NCBI GenBank assembly: GCA_050251035.1
Contig: JBFWNN010000031.1
Coordinates: forward strand, 1 to 64,000
DNA from: Taklimakanibacter sp050251035
Lineage (GTDB): Bacteria; Pseudomonadota; Alphaproteobacteria; Rhizobiales; Aestuariivirgaceae
DNA length: 64,000 nucleotides
Direction: 5' to 3'
This document shows, in pieces, positions 7,438 to 16,222 of the stretch (within the stretch, counting starts at the first letter, position 1; every line of letters starts with the position of its first letter). The notes beneath the pieces are model-generated. The model worked only from the letters and a program-made list of their open reading frames with translations. It did no database searches and was not told where the DNA came from. The translations under genes and the position numbers were made by a program.

Positions 7438-9096
7438 TTGACCAGGCTCACGCAAAGCTATGTGCATGGGGCGAGCAGCGTGCCGCTGATCGGCCAGACA
7501 TTGGGCGCGTTCTTCGACGAGGCGGCGCGCCGCTGGGGCGATTGTGACGCGCTCGTCGTGCGCCACCAGGGGGTGCGCTGGACCTATGCCGAGCTCAAGC
7601 GCAAGGTCGACGACTTCGCCGCAGGGCTCCTGGCGCTGGGGCTCGCGCCCGGCGACCGGGTCGGCATCTGGTCGCCCAACAACGCTGAATGGGTGGTCAC
7701 CCAATTCGCCACCGCCAAGGCCGGACTCATCCTGGTCAACATCAATCCGGCCTATCGCCTCGCCGAGGCCGACTACGCGCTCAACAAGGTCGAATGCAAG
7801 GCGCTCGTCACCGCAAGCCAGTTCAAGACCAGCGACTATGTCGGCATGCTGAACGAGCTCCGCGCCGGCAACCGCCTGCCGCATCTCAAGACCATCATCC
7901 GCATCGGCGGCGAAGGCGCAGGGATGCTCGCCTTCGACTCGGTCCCCGGCCGCGCCGGGCCGGAGCACCATCAGCTTCTGGCCGAGATCGCCGCCACGCT
8001 GCAGTTCGACGACCCGATCAACATCCAGTTCACCAGCGGCACCACCGGCTACCCCAAGGGCGCCACGCTCACCCATCACAATATCCTGAACAATGGCTAT
8101 TTCATCGGCGAGACGATGCGGCTCTCCGAAAAGGACCGCATCTGCATCCCGGTGCCGCTCTATCATTGCTTTGGCATGGTGCTGGGCAACCTCGCCTGCG
8201 TCACTCACGGTTCGGCCATGGTCTATCCGGGCGAAGGTTTTGACCCGCTCGCCGTGCTGCAGACCGTCGAGGCCGAGCGCTGCACCGGCCTTTATGGCGT
8301 GCCGACCATGTTCATCGCCGAGCTCGGCCATGCCGAGTTCAAGAAGTTCAATCTCTCGTCCTTGCGCACCGGCATCATGGCGGGCTCGCCCTGTCCGATC
8401 GAGGTGATGAAGCAGGCGGTCAGGGACATGCATATGAACGAGGTCACCATCTGCTACGGCATGCCCGAGACGCGCCCGGTGAGCTTCCAGACCTCGGCCG
8501 ACGATCCGCTCGAGCAGCGCGTCGGATCGGTCGGGCGCATCCATCCCCATGTCGAGGTCACGGTCGTCGATGCCGACGGCCGCATCGTTCCGCCGGGCGA
8601 GCCCGGCGAGCTGTGCACTCGCGGCTATTCGGTGATGCGCGGCTATTGGAACGACGAGGAGAAGACCCGCGAGGCGATCGATGAGGCGCGCTGGATGCAT
8701 ACCGGCGACCTCGCGACGATCGACGCGGAGGGCTATTGCAACATCGTCGGGCGCATCAAGGACATGGTGATCAGAGGCGGGGAGAACATCTATCCGCGCG
8801 AGATCGAGGAATTCCTGTACAAGCACCCGAAAGTGGCCGACGTGCAGGTGATCGGCGTGCCCGACAGGAAATATGGCGAGGAGCTGTGCGCCTGGATCAG
8901 GCTGAAGGCCGACCAGAGCTGCACGGACGAGGAAATCCGCCAATTCTGCCAGGGACAGATCGCGCATTACAAGATTCCGCGCTATGTGAAGTTCGTCGAC
9001 GCCTTCCCGATGACGGTGACCGGCAAGATCCAGAAATTCCTGATGCGCGAAGAGGCGCGCAAGGAGCTGGGCCTCGAGGAAGAAAAGACGGCATGA
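7438..9096 (+). CDS. AMP-dependent acyl-CoA synthetase
   Basis: About 552 residues, ANL superfamily: ATP-dependent activation of a carboxylic acid to its CoA thioester. The P-loop-like motif FTSGTTGYPKG, the hinge region NIVGRIKDMVIRGGENIYP and the catalytic-lysine motif VTGKIQKFLM are intact. The A5 motif is odd: it reads YGMPETRPVSF where relatives have YGMTETSPVSF. The start is TTG; the one at 7438 is preferred over 7432 because GGGAGGA then lies 7 nt upstream. It leads the operon containing isovaleryl-CoA dehydrogenase and methylcrotonyl-CoA carboxylase, so isovalerate or a related branched acid is a likely substrate (inference). Confidence 0.88.
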   Translation: MTRLTQSYVHGASSVPLIGQTLGAFFDEAARRWGDCDALVVRHQGVRWTYAELKRKVDDFAAGLLALGLAPGDRVGIWSPNNAEWVVTQFATAKAGLILVNINPAYRLAEADYALNKVECKALVTASQFKTSDYVGMLNELRAGNRLPHLKTIIRIGGEGAGMLAFDSVPGRAGPEHHQLLAEIAATLQFDDPINIQFTSGTTGYPKGATLTHHNILNNGYFIGETMRLSEKDRICIPVPLYHCFGMVLGNLACVTHGSAMVYPGEGFDPLAVLQTVEAERCTGLYGVPTMFIAELGHAEFKKFNLSSLRTGIMAGSPCPIEVMKQAVRDMHMNEVTICYGMPETRPVSFQTSADDPLEQRVGSVGRIHPHVEVTVVDADGRIVPPGEPGELCTRGYSVMRGYWNDEEKTREAIDEARWMHTGDLATIDAEGYCNIVGRIKDMVIRGGENIYPREIEEFLYKHPKVADVQVIGVPDRKYGEELCAWIRLKADQSCTDEEIRQFCQGQIAHYKIPRYVKFVDAFPMTVTGKIQKFLMREEARKELGLEEEKTA

Positions 9097-9112
9097 TGGG
9101 ATTGGACTAGCC

Positions 9113-10285
9113 ATGGCAGACAGCAGCAATTTCGGCCTCAAATTCGATCTCGACGAAACCGCCGAGATGATCCGCAACACGGTCTCGGTCTTCGCCCAGG
9201 CCGAGATCGCGCCGCGTGCGGCCGAGATCGACAAATCGAACGAGTTCCCGCGCGATCTGTGGCCCAGGCTCGGCGAGCTCGGCCTCCATGGCATCACCGT
9301 CGAGGAGGAGCATGGCGGCCTGGGGCTCGGCTATCTCGATCATGCGATAGCGGTCGAAGAGGTGAGCCGGGCGTCGGGCTCGGTCGGCCTCTCCTATGGC
9401 GCTCATTCCAACCTGTGCATCAACCAGATCCGCCGCAACGGCTCGGACGAGCAGAAGAGGCGCTATCTGCCGAAACTGATCTCGGGCGAGCATGTGGGGG
9501 CGCTCGCCATGTCGGAGCCGGGCTCGGGCTCGGACGTCGTCTCGATGCGCACCAAGGCCGAGAAGAAGGGATCGAAATACATCCTCAACGGCAACAAGAT
9601 GTGGATCACCAACGGTCCCATCGCCGACACGCTCTTCGTCTATGCCAAGACCGATCCGCAAGCCGGGGCCAAGGGCATCACCAGCTTCCTCATCGAGAAA
9701 GGTTTTAAAGGCTTCCGCACCGCGCAGAAGCTCGACAAGCTCGGCATGCGGGGCTCCGACACCGGCGAGCTCATCTTCGAGGATTGCGAGGTGCCGGAAG
9801 AGAATGTCGTCGGCGAGGTGAACAAGGGTGTGCGCGTGCTGATGTCGGGCCTCGACTATGAGCGGGCCGTGCTCGCCGCCGGCGCCATCGGCATCATGCG
9901 CACCGCGCTCGACGTCGTCCTGCCCTATGTGCATGACCGGAAGCAGTTCGGCCAGCCGATCGGCACCTTCCAGCTGGTCCAGGGCAAGCTCGCCGACATG
10001 TATGTGCTGATGAACGCGGCGCGCTCCTATGTCTATACGGTGTGCAAGGCCTGCGATCAGGGCCGCGTCACCCGCGAGGACGCGGCGGGCGCCATCCTGT
10101 TCGCCGCCGAGAAGGCGACGCAAATAGCGCTCGACGCCATCCAGCTCCTGGGCGGCAACGGCTATATCAACGACTTCCCGACCGGGCGGCTCCTGCGCGA
10201 CGCCAAGCTCTATGAGATCGGCGCCGGCACCAGCGAGATCAGGCGCATGCTGATCGGCCGCGAACTGTTCGAGAAGTCGATCTAG
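9113..10285 (+). CDS. ivd: Isovaleryl-CoA dehydrogenase
   Basis: A 390-residue FAD-dependent acyl-CoA dehydrogenase: isovaleryl-CoA to 3-methylcrotonyl-CoA in leucine breakdown. The substrate-specific placement of the catalytic base is diagnostic: E250 lies in SGLDYERAVLAAG, the position used by isovaleryl-CoA dehydrogenase rather than the C-terminal position of other family members (which here reads EIGAGTSEIRR). The FAD-site motifs AMSEPGSGSDVVSM and KMWITNGPIADT are present, as is LLGGNGYINDFPTGRLLRDAKL. It lies 16 bp after the synthetase gene. A 139-bp palindromic repeat separates it from mccB. Confidence 0.95.
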   Translation: MADSSNFGLKFDLDETAEMIRNTVSVFAQAEIAPRAAEIDKSNEFPRDLWPRLGELGLHGITVEEEHGGLGLGYLDHAIAVEEVSRASGSVGLSYGAHSNLCINQIRRNGSDEQKRRYLPKLISGEHVGALAMSEPGSGSDVVSMRTKAEKKGSKYILNGNKMWITNGPIADTLFVYAKTDPQAGAKGITSFLIEKGFKGFRTAQKLDKLGMRGSDTGELIFEDCEVPEENVVGEVNKGVRVLMSGLDYERAVLAAGAIGIMRTALDVVLPYVHDRKQFGQPIGTFQLVQGKLADMYVLMNAARSYVYTVCKACDQGRVTREDAAGAILFAAEKATQIALDAIQLLGGNGYINDFPTGRLLRDAKLYEIGAGTSEIRRMLIGRELFEKSI

Positions 10286-10310
10286 ATGGCTCAATTGGCG
10301 AGAGCGGATT

Positions 10311-10449
10311 TCCCTCCCCCTTGCGGGGAGGGATTAAGGGTGGGGGTCGGGAAGTCTCTCGAGACTACACTTCCTTCGTACTCACAGAACCAAAAATTGA
10401 GGGACCACCAGACCCCCACCCCAGCCCCTCCCCGCAAGGGGGAGGGGAA
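10311..10449. repeat. Mirror-armed intergenic palindromic repeat, copy 2
   Basis: The left arm (TCCCTCCCCCTTGCGGGGAG, then GGTGGGGGTC) is mirrored by the right arm (GACCCCCACCCC, then CTCCCCGCAAGGGGGAGGGG). The interior includes AGAACCAAAAATTGA, which matches the inverted interior of the copy at 53982-54132 (GAACCAAAT). It lies within the ivd-mccB spacer. Confidence 0.8.
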
Positions 10450-10467
10450 GTGGAGCGTGTATCGTCC

Positions 10468-12075
10468 ATGACCGTCCTCAAAAGCGACATCGATCCCGGG
10501 TCCGACAAGTTCCGACGCAATGAGGAGCATATGCGCGGGCTGGTCGACGATCTGCGCAAGGTCTCGGCCCATATCATGCAAGGCGGGCCCAAGGCCTCGC
10601 GCGACCGGCATGAAGCGCGGGGAAAACTGCTTCCCCGGGAGCGGGTGCTGCGGCTCCTCGATCGCGGCTCGCCCTTTCTCGAGGTCGGCCATCTCGCCGC
10701 CCACAAGATGTATCACGGCGAGGTGCCGTCCGCCGGCATCATCACCGGCATCGGCCGGGTCGCGGGGCGCGAATGCATGATCGTGTGCAATGACGCGACG
10801 GTGAAAGGCGGCACCTATTATCCGATCACCGTCAAGAAGCACCTGCGCGCCCAGGAGATCGCCGAGCAGAACCGGCTCACCTGCATCTATCTGGTCGATT
10901 CGGGCGGCGCCAACCTGCCCAATCAGGACGAGGTCTTCCCCGATCGCGACCATTTCGGCCGCATCTTCTTCAACCAGGCCAACATGTCGGCCAAGGGCAT
11001 CCACCAGATCGCGGTGGTGATGGGCTCCTGCACCGCGGGCGGCGCCTATGTGCCGGCCATGGCGGACCAGAGCATCATCGTGCGCGAGCAGGGCACGATC
11101 TTCCTGGGTGGCCCGCCTCTGGTGAAGGCGGCGACCGGCGAGGTGGTGAGTGCCGAGGACTTGGGCGGCGCCGATGTCCATACCCGCCTCTCCGGCGTCG
11201 CCGACCATCTCGCTCAAACCGACGAGCATGCGCTCGATCTGGCGCGGCGCGCCGTGGCCAATCTGCAGATCAGGAAGCAAGCTGACATCATCCTGCGCGA
11301 AGCCAAGGCGCCGCACTATGATCCGGCCGAGCTCTATGGTGTCATGCCGCCGACCTCGCGCGAGCCCTTCGATGTCCGCGAGGTGATCGCGCGCATCGTC
11401 GATGACAGCGTGCTCGACGAGTTCAAGGCGCTCTATGGCAAGACGCTGGTCACGGGCTTCGCCCATGTGCAGGGCATGCCGGTCGGCATCCTCGCCAATG
11501 ACGGCATCCTGTTCTCGGAATCGGCCGTCAAGGGCGCGCATTTCATCGAGATCTGCTGCCAGCAGCGCATCCCGCTCTTGTTCCTGCAGAACATCACCGG
11601 CTTCATGGTGGGGCGCAAATACGAGAATGAGGGCATCGCCAAGCATGGCGCGAAGCTCGTGACCGCGGTCGCGACCGCCCAGGTGCCCAAGGTCACCGTC
11701 ATCATCGGCGGCAGCTTCGGCGCCGGCAATTATGGCATGTGCGGACGGGCCTACTCGCCGCGCTTTTTGTGGATGTGGCCCAATGCGCGCATCTCGGTGA
11801 TGGGCGGCGAGCAGGCCGCCAATGTGCTGGCCACCGTCAAGCGCGACGGCCTTGGCGCCAAGGGCGAGACCTGGAGCGATGCGGACGAGGAAGCGTTCAA
11901 GGCGCCGATCCGCGAGCAATATGAGCAGCAGGGTCATCCCTATTTCGCCTCGGCGCGCCTGTGGGACGACGGCGTCATCGATCCGGCAGAGACGCGCCGC
12001 GTGGTGGGCTTGAGCTTGTCGGCCGCGCTCAACGCGCCGATCCCCGAAACCCGCTTCGGCATATTCAGGATGTGA
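10468..12075 (+). CDS. mccB: Methylcrotonyl-CoA carboxylase beta (carboxyltransferase) subunit
   Basis: 535 residues. Transfers the carboxyl group from biotin to 3-methylcrotonyl-CoA in leucine breakdown. Carboxyltransferase hallmarks are visible: VDSGGANLPNQDEVFPDRDHFG, GSCTAGGAYVPAMADQ, the oxyanion-hole region LFLQNITGFMVGRKYENEGIAKHGAK and GGSFGAGNYGMCGRAY. These are the forms found in MCC beta chains rather than propionyl-CoA carboxylase. The ATG at 10468 gives the family N-terminus (SDIDPGSDKFRRNEEHM); upstream in-frame codons come from the repeat. The Shine-Dalgarno is weak and the nearest purine-rich stretch is the end of the repeat. The stop is 2 nt before mccA. Confidence 0.95.
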   Translation: MTVLKSDIDPGSDKFRRNEEHMRGLVDDLRKVSAHIMQGGPKASRDRHEARGKLLPRERVLRLLDRGSPFLEVGHLAAHKMYHGEVPSAGIITGIGRVAGRECMIVCNDATVKGGTYYPITVKKHLRAQEIAEQNRLTCIYLVDSGGANLPNQDEVFPDRDHFGRIFFNQANMSAKGIHQIAVVMGSCTAGGAYVPAMADQSIIVREQGTIFLGGPPLVKAATGEVVSAEDLGGADVHTRLSGVADHLAQTDEHALDLARRAVANLQIRKQADIILREAKAPHYDPAELYGVMPPTSREPFDVREVIARIVDDSVLDEFKALYGKTLVTGFAHVQGMPVGILANDGILFSESAVKGAHFIEICCQQRIPLLFLQNITGFMVGRKYENEGIAKHGAKLVTAVATAQVPKVTVIIGGSFGAGNYGMCGRAYSPRFLWMWPNARISVMGGEQAANVLATVKRDGLGAKGETWSDADEEAFKAPIREQYEQQGHPYFASARLWDDGVIDPAETRRVVGLSLSAALNAPIPETRFGIFRM

Positions 12076-12077
12076 TC

Positions 12078-14060
12078 ATGCTGAAATCGGTCCTCATCGC
12101 CAATCGCGGCGAGATCGCCTGCCGGGTCATCCGGACGGCGAAACGCATGGGCCTGCGCACCATCGCGGTCTATTCCGACGCCGACGCCGATGCGCTGCAT
12201 GTGGCACAAGCGGATGACGCGGTGCGTATCGGCGGACCCCTGGCGCGCGACAGCTATCTCAAGATCGACGCCGTCATCGAGGCCGCGAAGAAGACGGGCG
12301 CCGAGGCGATCCATCCGGGCTACGGCTTCCTGTCCGAGAATGCCGCTTTCGCCGAGGCCTGCGCCAAGGCCAAGGTCACCTTCATCGGTCCGCCGCCGGC
12401 GGCCATCCGCGCCATGGGCGGGAAGAGCGAGGCCAAGGCGCTGATGGCGAAGGCGCAGGTGCCGCTGGTGCCGGGCTATCATGGCGAGGACCAGTCGCCT
12501 TCGGTGCTCGAGACGGCGGCCGACAAGATCGGCTATCCGGTGCTGATCAAGGCCTCGGCCGGGGGCGGCGGCAAAGGCATGAAGGTCGCGCAAGCCAAGG
12601 CCGAATTCCGCGACCAGCTCGCCTCGGCCAAGCGCGAGGCGCAATCCTCCTTCGGCGACGACCGGGTGCTGATCGAAAAATATCTGACGAAGCCGCGTCA
12701 TGTGGAGATCCAGATCTTCGCCGACGCCCACGGCAATTGCGTCTATCTGTTCGAGCGCGACTGCTCGATCCAGCGCCGGCACCAGAAGGTGATCGAGGAG
12801 GCGCCGGCGCCCGGCATGACGGCGGCCCTGCGCCGGCGCATGGGGGAGGCGGCGGTCACGGCGGCCAAGTCGATCGGCTATGCCGGCGCGGGAACCGTCG
12901 AGTTCCTGCTCGACGGGGACGGCTCGTTCTATTTCATGGAGATGAACACGCGCCTCCAGGTCGAGCATCCGGTCACCGAATTCATCACCGGCCTCGACCT
13001 GGTCGAATGGCAATTGCGCGTCGCCGCGGGCGAGACGCTGCCGCTCACTCAGGACCAGCTCGCCATCGACGGCCACGCCTTCGAGGTCCGGCTCTATGCC
13101 GAGGACCCCGACCGCGATTTCCTGCCGCAGACCGGCACGATCAGCCATCTCGCCTTTCCGGCGGAGAACGGCCATGTGCGGATCGACACCGGCATCACCC
13201 AGGGCAAGGCGATCAGCACCTATTACGATCCGATGATCGCCAAGCTCATCGTGTGGGACCGCGACCGATCCTCGGCCCTGGCGCAGTTGCGCCGTGCCCT
13301 GACGCAGACGGAGATCGGCGGCCTCGTCACCAACACCGCTTTCCTTGCCAGGCTCGCAACGAACAAGGCGTTCGCCAAGGGCGACGTCGATACGGGCTTC
13401 ATCGGCCGGCACGAGAAGGAGCTTCTGCCCAGCGTCCCGCCGGCCTCCGACGATGTGCTGGTGCTGGCGGCGGCGGGCCTGCTGCTCGGCGAGCGATTGG
13501 CGGGATCGGGCGACCCCTGGTCGCAGCGCGATGGCTGGCGTCACTATGGCGGCGGCCACGACCACCTGACGCTGATCGATGTGAGCGGCGGCCAGACGGC
13601 GCACAAGCTCGTCTTCGATTATGTGAAGGACGGCTTCCTGTTCCATCTCAAGAAGTCCGCTTTGCCGGTCAACGCCGCGCTCTCCCCGTCAGGCAGGCTC
13701 ACGGCCGATCTCGGCGGGCGGCGCCTTTCTGCAGGCTTCGCCGCGGCGGGCGACGACGTGACCCTGTTCCTCGATGGCGTCGGCTATCGCCTGAAGCGTG
13801 CCGGCCTCGATCTCGGCGAAGCCGATGGCGAGGCGGCGGCGCTCAGGATCACCGCGCCCATGCCGGGCCGGATCATCGCCGTCCATGTCGCGGCGGGCAA
13901 GATGGTCGAGAAAGGCGCGCCGCTCATCGTGCTCGAGGCGATGAAGATGGAGCACACGCTGAAGGCCGGCCATGCCGGACGCATCGAATATGTCGGCTGC
14001 AAGCCGGGCGATCAGATCCGGGAAGGTCAGGAGCTCTTACGTTTCGCGAACCCCTCCTGA
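12078..14060 (+). CDS. mccA: Methylcrotonyl-CoA carboxylase alpha (biotin-carrying) subunit
   Basis: 660 residues joining biotin carboxylase (about 1-450: ANRGEIACRVIRTAKRMG, ATP-grasp loop KASAGGGGKGMK, ERDCSIQRRHQKV, EMNTRLQVEHPVTE), a linker domain, and a C-terminal biotinyl domain. The biotin lysine is K623 in VLEAMKMEHTL. It forms the alpha6beta6-type enzyme with the product of mccB 2 nt upstream. The enoyl-CoA hydratase and HMG-CoA lyase genes that usually complete a leucine (liu) cluster are not next to it. Instead the stop codon abuts, end to end, the convergent cytochrome gene at 14061. Confidence 0.95.
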   Translation: MLKSVLIANRGEIACRVIRTAKRMGLRTIAVYSDADADALHVAQADDAVRIGGPLARDSYLKIDAVIEAAKKTGAEAIHPGYGFLSENAAFAEACAKAKVTFIGPPPAAIRAMGGKSEAKALMAKAQVPLVPGYHGEDQSPSVLETAADKIGYPVLIKASAGGGGKGMKVAQAKAEFRDQLASAKREAQSSFGDDRVLIEKYLTKPRHVEIQIFADAHGNCVYLFERDCSIQRRHQKVIEEAPAPGMTAALRRRMGEAAVTAAKSIGYAGAGTVEFLLDGDGSFYFMEMNTRLQVEHPVTEFITGLDLVEWQLRVAAGETLPLTQDQLAIDGHAFEVRLYAEDPDRDFLPQTGTISHLAFPAENGHVRIDTGITQGKAISTYYDPMIAKLIVWDRDRSSALAQLRRALTQTEIGGLVTNTAFLARLATNKAFAKGDVDTGFIGRHEKELLPSVPPASDDVLVLAAAGLLLGERLAGSGDPWSQRDGWRHYGGGHDHLTLIDVSGGQTAHKLVFDYVKDGFLFHLKKSALPVNAALSPSGRLTADLGGRRLSAGFAAAGDDVTLFLDGVGYRLKRAGLDLGEADGEAAALRITAPMPGRIIAVHVAAGKMVEKGAPLIVLEAMKMEHTLKAGHAGRIEYVGCKPGDQIREGQELLRFANPS

Positions 14061-14966
14061 TCAGCCGCCGTGGCAGGCGGTACAGTGATCGATCGGCCCA
14101 CTCTTGCGGCCGGCGAGCCTCTCGCGCCGATGGCAGTCGCCGCAAAAGGCATGGAACAGCCGGTCGACGCGCATCTTCTCGCTGGTCGATAGTCTTTTAT
14201 GGCAGGTGATGCAGTTCTCCGTGCCCGTCCGGTCGGTGAAATTGTGATGACAGGTGGTGCAGACGAAGCCGGTATGGTCGGCATGCAGGAAGCGCGCGTG
14301 GTCGACGGGGGATGAGCGCAAGGGGGCCAGCCGTGCTTGCGCCAAGGGTCCTACGGCGAGGGCCGCGGCCATGCCGGCGAGGATGGCCGGAAGAGCAAGG
14401 ACAACGAGCTTGCGCCGCTCCGGCACCAGGGCCGCGGCCATGGTCAGAAGCAGGCTCGCGAGGAGGAGCGCGAAGAGAACGGGGCCGGTGCCGGCGATGA
14501 GGGCGACATGGGCGCTCGCCGCGATGACGACGGTAAAACCGGCAATGCGGTGAAAGAGGAGCGCCGTCGGCGAGCCCAATCCTGAGCGCAGGCTGCGCGA
14601 GCGCCGGACGGCCAGGGTCGCAAAAAGGGCGAGCGCCGCCGCGATACCGCAGGCGATCTCGACCGGTACCGCCCGGTCGAGCCAGCGCCAGAAGGAGGGC
14701 TCGAAAGCTGCAACCAAAAGGACATGCAGGCTCACCGCGACAATCGCGAATGAGCCAAGGCGCCGATGCCAGGGGGCGGCATCCGGCGCCGGCGGAAGGA
14801 GCAGGGCCAGGCCTGCCAGAAGCAGCGCCAGGACCCCCGGCACCCGGACGAGCCACCACCAGCCATCGGTCGGCTGAAGCACCAGCCAGAGGAGGCCCGC
14901 CGCCAGCACGCCGCCGCCCAGCCGACCGCTGCGGGACAAGATCGTCCGCATGCTGTGCTTTTCCAT
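14061..14966 (-). CDS. Membrane b-haem/tetra-haem c cytochrome fusion
   Basis: A 301-residue protein with about seven hydrophobic segments (roughly 14-31, 38-58, 70-88, 101-120, 138-160, 163-181, 187-208) followed by a hydrophilic tail with four CXXCH haem c motifs (C236, C252, C275, C295). Two transmembrane helices each carry a histidine pair 14 residues apart (H67/H81 and H139/H153), the arrangement that binds two b-haems in ferric-reductase/NOX-type domains. With a basic N-terminus inside, seven helices place the tail in the periplasm, where haem c is attached. The tail, with extra histidines (H223, H228, H231, H241, H272, H294), resembles cytochrome c3/c7-type bis-His proteins. Divergent from the amine dehydrogenase operon 100 bp away. 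Likely an electron conduit between quinone and periplasm; the role is inferred and I know no named homolog. Confidence 0.82.
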   Translation of the reverse strand: MEKHSMRTILSRSGRLGGGVLAAGLLWLVLQPTDGWWWLVRVPGVLALLLAGLALLLPPAPDAAPWHRRLGSFAIVAVSLHVLLVAAFEPSFWRWLDRAVPVEIACGIAAALALFATLAVRRSRSLRSGLGSPTALLFHRIAGFTVVIAASAHVALIAGTGPVLFALLLASLLLTMAAALVPERRKLVVLALPAILAGMAAALAVGPLAQARLAPLRSSPVDHARFLHADHTGFVCTTCHHNFTDRTGTENCITCHKRLSTSEKMRVDRLFHAFCGDCHRRERLAGRKSGPIDHCTACHGG

Positions 14967-15073
14967 CTCGTCCGACCAAAGGTATCAGTTGAAATCGCCG
15001 AAAGCCTGCCGGATAGTATGATCAACAGTGCGCTCCACGCCAGAGCGCGCATCTAGGGAGAGGAACCGTGCCC

Positions 15074-16222
15074 ATGCTTCGCACCGGACTTTTCGCCTGC
15101 GCCTTCGTCGCGCTTCTTCCCTTCATCGCCCAAGCCCAGGAGCCGCTCCAGCCCGAGCAGATGACGATCGAGGCTATTCCGGCGGGCACTCCCAAGCTCT
15201 TCGTCGCCGACCTCGCCATCGAGCATATCGTCGACGGCCGCGTGCGCGTCTTCGACGCCACCAGCATGAAGCTTCTCGGCATGGTGGGCACGGGGTTCCT
15301 CGGCCAGATCTACATCCCGCCCAAGCAGGACGTGTTCTATGTGGCGACGAGCTACATCGAGAAGATCACGCGCGGAAAACGTTCGGACTGGCTCGAGGTC
15401 TATGACTCGAACACGCTCACCCTCAAGAGCGAGATCCCGATCGCCTCCACGCGCACGCAGGCGCTCAACTACCGTCCGCTGCTGCAGGGATCGACCGACG
15501 ATCGCTGGATCTTCGCGCAGAATGCGACGCCCGCGACCTCGGTCAGCGTCGTCGATCTCAAGGCGCAGAAGCAGACGGCGGAACTGCCCAATGCCGGCTG
15601 CTACGGCATCTATCCCGCGACCGGCAACAGCCTGCGCTTCGCCACCATGTGCGGCGACGGCACCTTCGGCAGCTACACGCTGAAGGAGGACGGATCGGAC
15701 GCCGAGCGCAAGGCGTCGGAGGCGATCTTCGATGCCGACAACGACGCGCTTTTCATCCATGGCGAGCGCGACGGCACCAGCCGGATCTTCATGTCCTTCA
15801 CCGGCAACATCTACATCGTCGACCTGGAAGGCGAGACTGCCAAGCTCGTGGAGAAGATCGAGATGACCAAGGGGGTCGAGGGCGACTGGCGGCCGAGCGG
15901 CTACCAGACGCACGCCTTCCACCCGAAATCGGGCGTCGTGTTCGTGCTGATGCACAAGGGTGGTGTCGAAGGCTCGCATAAGAACCCGGCCGAAGAGATC
16001 TGGGCCTATGACCTGCGCAACAAGAAGCTCCTGTCGCGCTCGCCCACGACCACCGCCTTTTCGGTGACGGTCGGACAGGGCGACGACCCGGTCGTCTATG
16101 CCATCGACCTCGTCGGCCTCAAGGTGATGCGCTACACCGCCGATGCGGCGAAGGACTATGCCCTCACTGCCGCCGGCGAGCAGAAGGCGGGGAATACCCC
16201 GATCCAAGCCGAGACCCAGTGA
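15074..16222 (+). CDS. aauB: TTQ amine dehydrogenase large (alpha) subunit
   Basis: 382 residues with a Sec signal peptide (MLRTGLFACAFVALLPFIAQAQ). The mature part is the seven-bladed propeller heavy chain of methylamine/aromatic amine dehydrogenase; recognisable stretches are IEHIVDGRVRVFDA, GTGFLGQIYIPPKQ, GDWRPSGYQTHAFHP and VLMHKGGVEGSHKNPAEE. It forms a periplasmic alpha2beta2 enzyme with the quinone-bearing light chain encoded at 17377. Start: a GTG at 15068 or the ATG at 15074; both follow AGGGAGAGGA and I use the ATG. It heads a tight operon B-E-D-A plus two cytochromes. Assigned to the aromatic amine dehydrogenase type mainly because of the light chain sequence. Confidence 0.9.
   Translation: MLRTGLFACAFVALLPFIAQAQEPLQPEQMTIEAIPAGTPKLFVADLAIEHIVDGRVRVFDATSMKLLGMVGTGFLGQIYIPPKQDVFYVATSYIEKITRGKRSDWLEVYDSNTLTLKSEIPIASTRTQALNYRPLLQGSTDDRWIFAQNATPATSVSVVDLKAQKQTAELPNAGCYGIYPATGNSLRFATMCGDGTFGSYTLKEDGSDAERKASEAIFDADNDALFIHGERDGTSRIFMSFTGNIYIVDLEGETAKLVEKIEMTKGVEGDWRPSGYQTHAFHPKSGVVFVLMHKGGVEGSHKNPAEEIWAYDLRNKKLLSRSPTTTAFSVTVGQGDDPVVYAIDLVGLKVMRYTADAAKDYALTAAGEQKAGNTPIQAETQ

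Noticed and set aside
7345..9297. A 650-codon minus-strand frame opposite the acyl-CoA synthetase
   Set aside because: Antisense shadow; the plus strand carries all ANL motifs.
12078..14060. mccA as propionyl-CoA or acetyl-CoA carboxylase alpha
   Set aside because: The domain plan is shared, but the adjacent MCC-type beta subunit and isovaleryl-CoA dehydrogenase fix the pathway as leucine breakdown.
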